Shown in pieces: positions 1 to 6,582 of a stretch of 6,721 nucleotides of DNA (positions are counted from its first letter, which is position 1; every line of letters begins with the position of its first letter). The stretch is taken from the NCBI GenBank assembly GCA_038237235.1, contig JBBRYW010000171.1, positions 1 to 6,721 on the forward strand, given 5' to 3'. A program made the translations under genes and the position numbers. The stretch is from JBBRYW01 sp038237235 (GTDB lineage: Bacteria; Actinomycetota; Thermoleophilia; Gaiellales; Gaiellaceae). Below the pieces are notes generated by a model, which saw only the letters and a list, made by a program, of their open reading frames with translations, ran no database searches and had not been told where the DNA came from.

Positions 1-38
1 CCCCCATCGCCGCGACGGCGTCCAGTCTCAGAGGCCTC

Positions 39-437
39 TCAGGCCAGCCGGGTCACGACCACGCGCCGCTCGCGCGGCCCGTCGAGCTCGCACAGGAAGA
101 TCCCCTGCCAGGTGCCGAGGGCGAGCCGGCCCCGCTCGAGCGGAACCGTCACCTGCGTCCCCATCAGCGACGCGCGGATGTGGGACGCCGCATTCTCCTC
201 CCCCGCCTCGACATGCTGCCAGCCCCAGTCGTCGCCGACCATGCGCTCGAGCGCACGCTCGAAGTCGCGCGCGACCGCAGGGTCGGCGTGCTCGTTGATC
301 GTCACGGCCGCGGTCGTGTGCGGAACGAAGACGAGGGCCGCGGCTGCGCCTTCGGCCTCGCCCAGCGTTTCCTGAACGCGCGCAGTGATGTCGACGAGCT
401 GCGTGCGACGCTCCGTTCTGACGCGAAACTCCCCCAC
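39..437 (-). CDS. yjbQ: YjbQ/UPF0047 family protein (secondary thiamine-phosphate synthase-like)
   Basis: This gene encodes a small soluble protein of the YjbQ/UPF0047 family. The best-known member, E. coli YjbQ, has weak thiamine-phosphate synthase activity, but the physiological role is not settled. From the GTG at 437 it is 132 aa, normal for the family. Visible family blocks are PHTTAA (residues 39-44), NEHAD (48-52), ENAASHIRASLMG (81-93) and TWQGIFLCELDGPR (109-122). The conserved H40, E49 and H86 are probable metal or active-site residues. GTG at 437 was chosen because AGGA (complement of 447-450) lies 9 nt upstream. GTG at 443 (134 aa, 3-nt spacer) is the close alternative. An ATG at 497 would add a basic, unrelated-looking N-terminus and overlap the M3 peptidase by 40 nt, so it is disfavoured. 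The gene is divergent from the peptidase. Family assignment is firm, biochemical function much less so. Confidence 0.9.
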   Translation of the reverse strand: MGEFRVRTERRTQLVDITARVQETLGEAEGAAAALVFVPHTTAAVTINEHADPAVARDFERALERMVGDDWGWQHVEAGEENAASHIRASLMGTQVTVPLERGRLALGTWQGIFLCELDGPRERRVVVTRLA

Positions 438-444
438 GGCCACA

Positions 445-450
445 TATCCT
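445..450 (+). promoter_or_regulatory. Candidate -10 box for the M3 peptidase gene
   Basis: TATCCT fits the actinobacterial TANNNT pattern. It ends exactly 7 nt before the GTG start at 458, so transcription would begin at or beside the start codon (a leaderless mRNA). No convincing -35 hexamer lies at normal spacing. The box falls at the very 5' end of the divergent yjbQ gene and overlaps its Shine-Dalgarno complement. The call rests on motif and spacing only. Confidence 0.4.
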
Positions 451-456
451 GAGGAG
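447..456. promoter_or_regulatory. Interlocked Shine-Dalgarno-like sequence of two divergent genes
   Basis: The sequence TCCT-G-AGGA is a palindrome around G451. On the minus strand it gives AGGA, 9 nt before the yjbQ GTG at 437 and 3 nt before the GTG at 443. On the plus strand it gives AGGAG, 1 nt before the peptidase GTG at 458. The minus-strand use is credible. The plus-strand use is doubtful because the spacing is too short. Confidence 0.45.
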
Positions 457-457
457 C

Positions 458-1948
458 GTGGCCGCACCCGCAGCGACCGCTCGAGAGCTCGACGCATACC
501 GCGAGGGGGCAGATCGCTTCCTCGCAGAGCTCGACGAGGAGTACTACCTCCATTTCGCCGGCCTGAAGGACACGCTCGAGCTGGAGCCGATCTACGAGCG
601 CCGCGCCGACCTGATCAGGTGGGACCGGGTCAATTCGATCGGCGCCGCCGTGGGAGACAGCTCCCGGGTGCGCGAGCTGTGGCGCTTTGCGTGTGAGGGC
701 TACATCGGTGCGGCGAGGCGCGAGCACGACGAGAGGATCGCTGCCCTGGAAGCCGAGCTCACCGCCAGCCTCGACGGCGAGGAGATCCCCTTCCGCGCTC
801 TCCGCTCGAGGCTCGCCAACGAGCCCGACCGCGACCGCCGCGAGCGCCTCGACCGCTCGCGGGTCGAGCTGACCGAGGAGCACCTCCTGCCGGTTCAGCT
901 CGAAGCCTGGCAGACCGCCCACCTGGCTGCCGCCGACCTCGGCGGCTCGACCTACCTCGACCTGTACCGACGCTTCGGCTTCCCGCTCGACGAGCTCGCC
1001 GGCCAGTGCGAGGAGGTGCTCGACGCGACGGAGCGGCTCTACGAGCAGTCGGTCGACAGGCTCTTCCGTGCACGAACAGGCGTCGGGCTCGACGAGGCGG
1101 GCCGGTGGGACGTGATGCGGGTCTTCAGAGCCCCGGAGTGGGATCGTGCGTTTCCGAGGCACGGGATGCTGCCGGCGCTGGAGGGTACGCTCGGCGATCT
1201 CGGAATCGATCTGCATGGGCAGCGAAACATCCGGCTCGACCTCGAGCAGCGCCCGAAGAAGGTGCCTCGCGCCTACTGCTTCGGGATCGAGATTCCCGAG
1301 CGAGTCGTCCTCATGATCTCGCCGATCGGCGGCGCGATCGACTGGCATGTGCTCTTCCACGAGGCCGGCCACGCCGAGCACTTCGCGCACACCTCCTCGA
1401 GCCTCTCGGTCGAGGAGCGGCGACTCGGCGACAACGCCGTCACGGAAGGGTGGGCGGCCCTTCTCGAGCAGCTGACGAGCGACCCCGCCTGGCTGAGCCG
1501 GCGACTCGACGTGCCGAGACCCCACGACTTCGCGGCGGAGAGCGCGGCGACGTATCTCTACAGGATGCGCCGCTACTGCGCCAAGCTGCTGTACGAGCTC
1601 GAGCTCCATGCGGCCGCCGACGTCGCCGCGTTGCAGCCGCGCTACGTCGAGCTACTCTCCGAGGCGCTCAAGATCGAGCCGAGCGAGGCCGATTATCTGG
1701 ATGACATCGACGCCGGCTTCTACGCCTCCTCGTACCTGCGCTCCTGGGCGTTCGAGGCGCACATGCGCACGTTCCTGCGCGAGCAGTTCGGCGCCGCCTG
1801 GTTCTCGCGCCGCGAGGCAGGCTCCCTGCTCCGCGAGCTCTGGACGCTCGGACAGAGCCAGAATGCGGACGAGCTGCTCGGCGAAGTCGCGGGCGCCCCG
1901 CTCGAGCTGGGCGCTGTCGTCGACCGCGCGGCCGAGGTCTTGCGCTAG
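458..1948 (+). CDS. M3 family zinc oligoendopeptidase
   Basis: The product is a 496-aa metallopeptidase of the M3 family (thimet oligopeptidase / PepF relatives), which cleave short peptides, usually in the cytoplasm. The catalytic core is plain: FHEAGHAEH at residues 300-308 contains the zinc ligands H301 and H305 and the general base E302. TEGWA supplies the third ligand, E330, which is 25 residues after the second His, as in thimet oligopeptidase. A Tyr-rich stretch near the C-terminus (GFYASSYLRSW, with Y422 and Y426) resembles the substrate-stabilising tyrosine region of M3 enzymes. No signal peptide or membrane segment is seen. It is shorter than typical PepF proteins of about 600 aa, mainly because of a shorter helical N-terminal half. 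The GTG at 458 is the only reasonable start. GAGGAG (451-456) is only 1 nt away, too close for a normal ribosome site, so the mRNA may be leaderless. The stop codon overlaps the convergent ferritin stop. Confidence 0.9.
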   Translation: MAAPAATARELDAYREGADRFLAELDEEYYLHFAGLKDTLELEPIYERRADLIRWDRVNSIGAAVGDSSRVRELWRFACEGYIGAARREHDERIAALEAELTASLDGEEIPFRALRSRLANEPDRDRRERLDRSRVELTEEHLLPVQLEAWQTAHLAAADLGGSTYLDLYRRFGFPLDELAGQCEEVLDATERLYEQSVDRLFRARTGVGLDEAGRWDVMRVFRAPEWDRAFPRHGMLPALEGTLGDLGIDLHGQRNIRLDLEQRPKKVPRAYCFGIEIPERVVLMISPIGGAIDWHVLFHEAGHAEHFAHTSSSLSVEERRLGDNAVTEGWAALLEQLTSDPAWLSRRLDVPRPHDFAAESAATYLYRMRRYCAKLLYELELHAAADVAALQPRYVELLSEALKIEPSEADYLDDIDAGFYASSYLRSWAFEAHMRTFLREQFGAAWFSRREAGSLLRELWTLGQSQNADELLGEVAGAPLELGAVVDRAAEVLR

Positions 1949-2475
1949 AGCGCGCCGCCGGCCGCCGCCGGAGCCGCCGGGTCGACGCCCTGGTCGCCGA
2001 CCTGCGTCCGCGCGAGGTACTCCTCCGCGAGGAGGAGATTCGACGCGGACGCCCGTTCGACGTTCTTCAGCAGGTCGGACATGCTCGCGACTTCCTCGCG
2101 CTGCTCCTGCAGGAACCAGTGCAGGAACTGCTCGCCCACGAGGTCTTGCTCCTCCCGCGCGAGCGCGGCGAGCTCGCTGATCTGCCGCGTGACCGCCCTC
2201 TCCTGCTCCAGCGCGAGCGCGACGGGCGCGACGGGGTCGGTGAACTGCGTCTCGGGGGCAGCGACGCCCGGCACAGTGACGGGAAGATCTGCATCGAGCA
2301 GGTACTGCACGAGCATCATCGCGTGGTTTCTCTCCTCGACTGCCTGCCGGTAGAAGTGACCCGCCAGCCCGGGCAACGTCTCGGAGTTGTAGTAGACGGC
2401 GATCGCAACGTACTGTTGCGACGCGGCGAGCTCGCGGCCGATCTGCTCGTTGAGCGCTCCTCCGAACCGGGGCAT
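1945..2475 (-). CDS. Non-haem ferritin (FtnA type) with intact ferroxidase centre
   Basis: This is a 176-aa ferritin, which would oxidise Fe(II) and store it as mineral inside a 24-subunit cytoplasmic cage. It aligns with E. coli FtnA at a constant offset of two residues. The ferroxidase ligands E15, E48, H51, E92, E124 and Q125 and the conserved Y22 correspond to FtnA E17, E50, H53, E94, E126, Q127 and Y24. Third-site glutamates E47, E127 and E128 are also present. No bacterioferritin-like haem signature was noticed. After the four-helix bundle and fifth helix (to about residue 160) comes an Ala/Pro/Gly-rich tail of about 15 residues. The ATG at 2475 lies 10 nt after the last ABC permease stop, with no good Shine-Dalgarno sequence, so it is probably co-transcribed and perhaps translationally coupled. 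It converges on the M3 peptidase, the two stop codons sharing CTAG. No room exists for an own promoter outside the permease gene. Confidence 0.93.
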   Translation of the reverse strand: MPRFGGALNEQIGRELAASQQYVAIAVYYNSETLPGLAGHFYRQAVEERNHAMMLVQYLLDADLPVTVPGVAAPETQFTDPVAPVALALEQERAVTRQISELAALAREEQDLVGEQFLHWFLQEQREEVASMSDLLKNVERASASNLLLAEEYLARTQVGDQGVDPAAPAAAGGAL

Positions 2476-2485
2476 GGCGACCAGG

Positions 2486-3271
2486 CTACATCGTCTCGAG
2501 CGTCGCGCGGCGCCGGCCGTCTGCCTCGAAGAAGCGCAGGAGCGTGTAGGCGAGCGCCGCGTACACCGCGCCGAGCGCGAGCTCTGTCCCGAGCAGGCCG
2601 CGGACGTGCGAGAGCGACGCGCCCGCGGCGACCTCGCGACCGGCCTTGATCCCGTGCGTCAGCGGCAACGCTCGCCCGACCGCCTGCATCCAACCGGGGA
2701 GCGTCTCGATCGGCACGTTGACGCCGCAGAACAGCAGCATTAGGAAATAGACGAGGTTCGCGAGGAAGAAGACGTCGCGTCCGCGGAGACCGATCGCGCC
2801 GACGACCAGGCCGAACGCCGTGCAGGCGGCCGCCGAGACAACCACCACCAGCCCGAGCGGAGCCAGCGCGGAGCCGGGCGGGTGGAAGTCGAGCAGCAGG
2901 CGACCGACGACGAAGCCGAAGACGGACACGATCACGCCGTTGACGATCAACGGCATGGCGCGGCCGAGGAAGAGGGCGAGCCGGTTCGCGGGCGAGGCAA
3001 GCAGCGGCGAGAGCGTCTGCGTCCAGCGCTCCCCGCCGATCGTCATCGCCATCCCGTAGATGCCCGCCATCGAGCTCACCTGGACTGCGTTGCCGACGAC
3101 GAAGAAGCTGTCGTTCCGCAGGTTGATCGCGCGGCCGATGTACGCGAAGAAGAGGATCTGGAACAGTGGACTGCCGAGCATCGTCGGGATGTAGTAGGTC
3201 GGGTGCATCCAGTTGAACAGCGCCCGGTAGGCGATGTAGCCGCCGACGAAGAAGATGCGCAGGTTCGTCAC
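2486..3271 (-). CDS. ABC-2 type transporter permease B2
   Basis: The product is a 261-aa integral membrane subunit of an ABC-2 (DrrB-like, COG0842 type) exporter, with about six hydrophobic helices (roughly residues 25-46, 55-78, 105-127, 133-160, 167-187 and 226-247). The ABC-2 signature region is GERWTQTLSPLLASP (80-94), followed by FCGVNVP (181-187) and LPGWM (191-195). It aligns without gaps with permease B1 over the whole 261 residues, about half identical by eye. The GTG at 3271 was chosen because it overlaps the A2 stop as GTGA, mirroring the ATGA junction between A1 and B1, and because the protein then begins with FFVGG at residues 7-11 exactly as B1 does. It would dimerise with A2 or a related permease and be driven by the ATPase encoded at the operon head. 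The substrate cannot be told from the sequence. The ferritin gene follows after 10 nt. Confidence 0.88.
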   Translation of the reverse strand: MTNLRIFFVGGYIAYRALFNWMHPTYYIPTMLGSPLFQILFFAYIGRAINLRNDSFFVVGNAVQVSSMAGIYGMAMTIGGERWTQTLSPLLASPANRLALFLGRAMPLIVNGVIVSVFGFVVGRLLLDFHPPGSALAPLGLVVVVSAAACTAFGLVVGAIGLRGRDVFFLANLVYFLMLLFCGVNVPIETLPGWMQAVGRALPLTHGIKAGREVAAGASLSHVRGLLGTELALGAVYAALAYTLLRFFEADGRRRATLETM

Positions 3272-4044
3272 GTCAGCGAGAGCGTGGCGCGCTCCCGCGC
3301 GAGCCGCTCGAAGTTGCGCAGCAACACGGTCCCGAGCACGAGGTAGATAGCGGCGAGCGCGAGGCACATGCCGATCGCGAAGAGTGGCTCTCCGCCGCCG
3401 AGCGCCGCCCCGCGGATGGCCTTGACGCCCCAGGTCGGTGCCAGCACCCACGAGAGCGGCCTGACCCAGCCGGGAAAGAGCGAGAGCGGCGTCAGAAGGC
3501 CTGAGACGAGCCAAACCGGATACTCGAGCAGGTTCGACATCGCATTCGCGTTGCGGTAGAGGATGAACGTGGAGGCGAGGACGAGCCCGAGCAGGCCGAG
3601 AGCGAGGATCGTCGCCGGCACGGCGAGCGCGAAGAGCAGGGGATGCTCGATCGAGAGCGGAACGCCGAAGAAGAGGCGGCCCCAGGCGAGCGTCGCGGTC
3701 AGCGAGTAGAGGCCGATCGTCGCGTTCGCGAGCGTCATCGGGACAAGCACGAGGACGAATCGCGCCGGCGCCGCGATCGAGACTTCCAGCGTCCCCTGCC
3801 AGCGCTGCCACTGGATCGCGCCGCCCGAGGCGAAGAGGGTCGACGACCAGATCCCCATCAGCCCCGCGCCGAGCGCGACGTACAGAAGCGCCTGCCCGCG
3901 GCCACCCGCCCGCCACATGAAGAAGGCGATGGTGGCGAAGACGACGGGCTGGATCGCCGAGGTCAGCAGGAAGAAGCTCGAGAGCGTGAGCATCTTCAGG
4001 TTGAAGCGCCAGCCGACCCACATGAGGCGAAGCGTCCGTCTCAT
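3268..4044 (-). CDS. ABC-2 type transporter permease A2
   Basis: This is a 258-aa ABC-2 type permease with about six membrane helices. Key blocks are FATIAFFM in the first helix (36-43), GIWSST (64-69), QRWQGTLEVSIAAP (80-93, the ABC-2 signature loop), LEYPVWLV (173-180), LAPTWG (201-206) and a C-terminal RATLSLT. It is a clear paralogue of A1, from which it differs by one extra residue near the start and one Gly in the GGG at about 216-218. It shares little beyond fold with B1 and B2. The ATG at 4044 overlaps the B1 stop as ATGA, and the gene end overlaps the B2 start as GTGA, so translation is probably coupled on both sides. The likely role is one half of a heteromeric exporter channel. The pairing (A2 with B2, or with others) is inferred. 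Confidence 0.88.
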   Translation of the reverse strand: MRRTLRLMWVGWRFNLKMLTLSSFFLLTSAIQPVVFATIAFFMWRAGGRGQALLYVALGAGLMGIWSSTLFASGGAIQWQRWQGTLEVSIAAPARFVLVLVPMTLANATIGLYSLTATLAWGRLFFGVPLSIEHPLLFALAVPATILALGLLGLVLASTFILYRNANAMSNLLEYPVWLVSGLLTPLSLFPGWVRPLSWVLAPTWGVKAIRGAALGGGEPLFAIGMCLALAAIYLVLGTVLLRNFERLARERATLSLT

Positions 4045-4826
4045 GCCTGATCGAGGGTCGCGTGCCGGCGGCTCGAGCGCTCGAAGAAGCGAAGGAGGGC
4101 CACACCGGCGGCTGCATAGGCGAGGCCGGTGCCGATCTCGGCCGCGAGCAGGCTCGAGACGTTTCCGAGCGAGGCGCCCTCGACCACGCGGCGCGCGGCC
4201 TGGATCGCGTGCGTCAGGGGCAGCACCTTCGCCACGCCGCTCATCCAGCCGGGCAAGACGTCGAGTGGAACGTTCACGCCGCAGAAGACGAGCAGGAAGC
4301 CGAACAGGATGTTCGAGAGAACCGCGATCTCGCGAATCCGCAGCCCGATCGAGGCATTGACGAGCCCGAGCCCCGTGCACGAGAAGGCGGCCGCCGCGAC
4401 GGCAAGCACCAACCCTGGCAGCGCGGCAACCGGCACGTGGACGCCGAGCAGGATCGAGCCTGCGGCGAGCGCGAAACCCGACACGAGGGCGCCGTTCACG
4501 ACGACGGGCAGCGCCCGCCCCAGGAACAGCGGCAGGCGAGGAGCCGGGGAGGCGAGCACAGCCGCGAGCGTGTTCGACCAGCGCTCGCCCGCGATCGTCT
4601 GGCTCATGGCGAACAGGCACGGGATCGACGCGTACTGGAGGGCGTTGCCGATCACGTAGAACGAGTCCGAGCGCAGGTGCGCCGCGCGACCGACGTAGGC
4701 GAAGAGCAGGATCTGGAAGATCGGCGCGACGAGCAGGCTGGGAACGTAGATCCACGGGCTCAGCCAGCCGAAGAGCGCCCGGTAGCTGATTGCGCCGCCC
4801 ACGAAGAAGAGGCGGGCCGCCCTCAT
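4041..4826 (-). CDS. ABC-2 type transporter permease B1
   Basis: This 261-aa ABC-2 type permease has about six hydrophobic helices. Motifs are FFVGG (7-11), YRALF (15-19), DSFYVIGNALQ (54-64), GERWSNTLAAVLASP (80-94), LFLGRALP (100-107), FCGVNVP (181-187), LPGWM (191-195) and LPLTH (202-206), with a C-terminal RFFERSSRRHATL. Every one of these positions has a counterpart in B2. The ATG at 4826 overlaps the A1 stop codon as ATGA, and no Shine-Dalgarno sequence is visible, consistent with coupled re-initiation. The longer reading upstream of this ATG lies in a shadow frame of A1 and looks Arg-rich and non-membrane, so it was not used. It probably forms a heterodimer with A1 and receives energy from the single ATPase. 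The substrate is unknown. Confidence 0.88.
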   Translation of the reverse strand: MRAARLFFVGGAISYRALFGWLSPWIYVPSLLVAPIFQILLFAYVGRAAHLRSDSFYVIGNALQYASIPCLFAMSQTIAGERWSNTLAAVLASPAPRLPLFLGRALPVVVNGALVSGFALAAGSILLGVHVPVAALPGLVLAVAAAAFSCTGLGLVNASIGLRIREIAVLSNILFGFLLVFCGVNVPLDVLPGWMSGVAKVLPLTHAIQAARRVVEGASLGNVSSLLAAEIGTGLAYAAAGVALLRFFERSSRRHATLDQA

Positions 4827-5593
4827 GTCAGCGAGAGCGTCGCGCGCCGCCGGGCCGAGCGGAGCATCGTCTCGGCGAGCACGGCGCCGAGAATCGCGTA
4901 ACCGGCCCCGAGCAAGACGGCGAGCACCGCGTCCGGAAACGGCGATCCACCGATAGCCGACTCGCGCAGGGCGTTCATGCCCCAGGTCGGTGCGAGCGCC
5001 CACGAGATCGGCCGAACCCAGTCGGGCAGGAGCGAGAGCGGAACGAGCAGCCCGGCAACGAGCCAGACCGGGTACTCGAGCACGTTCCCGAGCGCCCAGG
5101 CCGACCGGTACCGCACCACCGTGACAGCGAGCAGGAAGCCCAGGAGGCCAACCGACCCGATGGTCGCGACGACCGCCACTCCGAAGAGCAGCGGATGGAC
5201 GATCGTGATCGGGATTCCGAAGAGGAAGTGACCCCAGGCGAGCGTCGCGACAAGCGAGTAGATGCCCAGAGTCGACATCGCGATCGTGATCGGCAGCAGA
5301 ACGACCGGAAAGGGAACGGGGGCGGCGACCAGCAGCTCGAGCGTCCCGTGCCAGCGCTCGCGCTGCATCGCCGAGCTCGCGGCCACGCTCGTCGACGACC
5401 AGATGCCCATTACCGCCGAGCCGAGCGCTGCCGGCAGGAGCAGCTGCGGGTTCCCTCCGGCGCGGAACATGAAGAACGCGATCGTCGCGAAGAAGAGGGG
5501 CCACACGGCCACCGAGCCCACGTCGAACGGCGACCGCGACAGCAGCTTGAAGTGGTGCACCCAGCCGACAAAGAGGAGCTTGATCGTCCGCAT
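4823..5593 (-). CDS. ABC-2 type transporter permease A1
   Basis: This 256-aa ABC-2 type permease is the first one after the ATPase. Helices are estimated at about 25-43, 51-72, 96-120, 130-157, 172-190 and 222-244. Motifs are FATIAFFM (35-42), GIWSST (63-68), RERWHGTLELLVAAP (78-92), TLAWG (117-121), LEYPVWLV (172-179), LAPTWG (200-205) and a terminal RATLSLT, all matched in A2. The ATG at 5593 lies 5 nt after the ATPase stop and starts the protein at the same place as A2 (MRT.. against MRRT..), with only a weak GAG before it. A longer reading from 5695 would run into the ATPase gene with a basic, non-hydrophobic leader and was rejected. It is expected to form the exporter channel with B1. 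Confidence 0.88.
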   Translation of the reverse strand: MRTIKLLFVGWVHHFKLLSRSPFDVGSVAVWPLFFATIAFFMFRAGGNPQLLLPAALGSAVMGIWSSTSVAASSAMQRERWHGTLELLVAAPVPFPVVLLPITIAMSTLGIYSLVATLAWGHFLFGIPITIVHPLLFGVAVVATIGSVGLLGFLLAVTVVRYRSAWALGNVLEYPVWLVAGLLVPLSLLPDWVRPISWALAPTWGMNALRESAIGGSPFPDAVLAVLLGAGYAILGAVLAETMLRSARRRATLSLT

Positions 5594-5598
5594 CTCGG

Positions 5599-6576
5599 TT
5601 ACGGGCCTGTGTCCGCGGTCACAAGCGCGACGTAGGCGTCCTCGAGCGTCGGCTCGCGCGAGGAGACGCGGCCGACCGAGACTCCGTCGAGGCACGTGAG
5701 GAGCGTCTGGGTCATCTCCCGCTCGCCGGTCGTCTGCACGACGAGCAACTGCTTCTGCTCGTGCTCCTCGACCGCCACGGCCGTCACGCCTTGGAGCGCG
5801 CGCAGCTGATCCAGCACAGGCTCGCCGACGCCGAACACCTCGATCTCCGTCACGGCACCGTCGGCAACATCGCTCTTCAGCTCCGCAGGCGTGCCGGCAC
5901 CGACGATCCGCCCGTTCGAGATCACGGCGATCCGGTCGCAGAGGGCGTCCGCCTCGAACATGTAGTGCGTCGTCAGCAGAATGGTCTTGCCCGCAGCCGC
6001 GAGGTCGGCGATCAGCGCCCGGAGCTCGCGGGCTCCGACCGGGTCGAGGCCGATCGTCGGCTCGTCGAGGAAGAGAACCGGCGGGTCGTGGAGCAGTCCG
6101 CGGGCAACGTGGAGGCGCTGCTTCATTCCCCGCGAGTAACCCTCGACGCGCTCCTTCTCCCGCCCCTTCAGACCGACGAGCTCGAGCAACTCCTCGATGC
6201 GGGGCTTCTGCTCGCGACCAGGAACGCCGTAGAGCTCTGCGAAGTAGCGCAGGTTGTCGAGCGCCGAGAGCCGCTCGTAGACGCCTCGCTCGCCGCCGAA
6301 GACGTAGCCGATCGAGCGGCGCACCTCCTGCGCCTCTCGGACGACGTCGTGGCCGAGCACGCGGGCCGATCCGGCGGTCGGGATCAGCAAGGTGATCAGC
6401 ATCTTGATCGTCGTCGTCTTTCCCGCGCCGTTTGGGCCGAGTAGCCCGAAGAGCTCGCCTTCACTCACGTCGAACGACACGCCGCGGACGGCCTCGACGT
6501 CCACGCTCCGGCGCCGGAGGGTTCCGGTCGTGGTGCGATAGGTCCGCACGAGCTCGTGGGCCTCGATCACGCCCAT
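5599..6576 (-). CDS. ABC transporter ATP-binding protein (DrrA-like, ABC-2 exporter ATPase)
   Basis: This 325-aa cytoplasmic ATPase powers the permeases encoded downstream. Domains in order are Walker A GPNGAGKT (47-54), a Q-loop region reading YVFGGERG (91-98) with no glutamine at the usual place, signature YSRGMKQ (147-153), Walker B VLFLDEP (167-173) with catalytic E172, a D-loop at GLDP (176-179), and the switch H204 in TTHYMFEAD. A C-terminal domain (about 235-325) ends with REPTLEDAYVALV, the arrangement typical of DrrA-type ATPases. It is the only ATPase for four permeases in the window. The start is ATG 6576. The GTG two codons inside (6570) is a possible alternative. GGGG lies only 2 nt before the ATG, so ribosome binding is unclear. 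A TAGTCT box sits 6 nt upstream, compatible with leaderless initiation. It is first in its operon and divergent from the gene at 6642. Confidence 0.93.
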   Translation of the reverse strand: MGVIEAHELVRTYRTTTGTLRRRSVDVEAVRGVSFDVSEGELFGLLGPNGAGKTTTIKMLITLLIPTAGSARVLGHDVVREAQEVRRSIGYVFGGERGVYERLSALDNLRYFAELYGVPGREQKPRIEELLELVGLKGREKERVEGYSRGMKQRLHVARGLLHDPPVLFLDEPTIGLDPVGARELRALIADLAAAGKTILLTTHYMFEADALCDRIAVISNGRIVGAGTPAELKSDVADGAVTEIEVFGVGEPVLDQLRALQGVTAVAVEEHEQKQLLVVQTTGEREMTQTLLTCLDGVSVGRVSSREPTLEDAYVALVTADTGP

Positions 6577-6582
6577 CGCCCC

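Larger units (their letters stand above)
2486..5593 (-). repeat. Tandem duplication of a two-permease module (A1-B1 / A2-B2)
   Basis: Unit 1 spans 5593-4041 (1553 bp) and unit 2 spans 4044-2486 (1559 bp). Each encodes an A-type then a B-type ABC-2 permease, joined by a 4-nt stop/start overlap. A1/A2 and B1/B2 align over their full lengths with almost no gaps, about half identical by eye. The A-to-B junctions retain the same 14 nt, GTCAGCGAGAGCGT (3272-3285 and 4827-4840), next to TCAC and TCAT respectively. The duplication is old, since DNA identity elsewhere has largely decayed. It could also be inheritance of an already paired set, as no outgroup was available. Confidence 0.75.

Noticed and set aside
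1..7. A minus-strand ATG (complement of 5-7), possibly the start of another gene after yjbQ.
   Set aside because: Only two codons lie inside the window and no ribosome site is visible.
30..39. A 10-bp palindrome AGAGGCCTCT at the end of yjbQ as a terminator.
   Set aside because: Only 3 bp could pair around a 4-nt loop and there is no T-run. It is too weak to call.
302..1609. A 435-codon open reading frame on the minus strand, antisense to the M3 peptidase.
   Set aside because: It has no recognisable domain and lies opposite a gene with a full catalytic motif. High GC at third codon positions creates such long shadow frames.
1949..1983. A GC-rich, self-complementary stretch at the end of the ferritin gene as a terminator for the peptidase.
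   Set aside because: The symmetry comes from repeated Gly/Ala/Pro codons (GCC, GGC), with no T-run on either strand.
1945..1989. The ferritin C-terminal tail as an encapsulin cargo-loading peptide.
   Set aside because: The tail is Ala/Pro/Gly-rich (VDPAAPAAAGGAL) and lacks the known GSL-type loading motif. No encapsulin gene is present.
5761..6444. A 227-codon plus-strand open frame inside the ABC ATPase gene.
   Set aside because: It is the complement shadow of a certain ATPase with all motifs. Composition is unlike a real protein and no start signal was seen.
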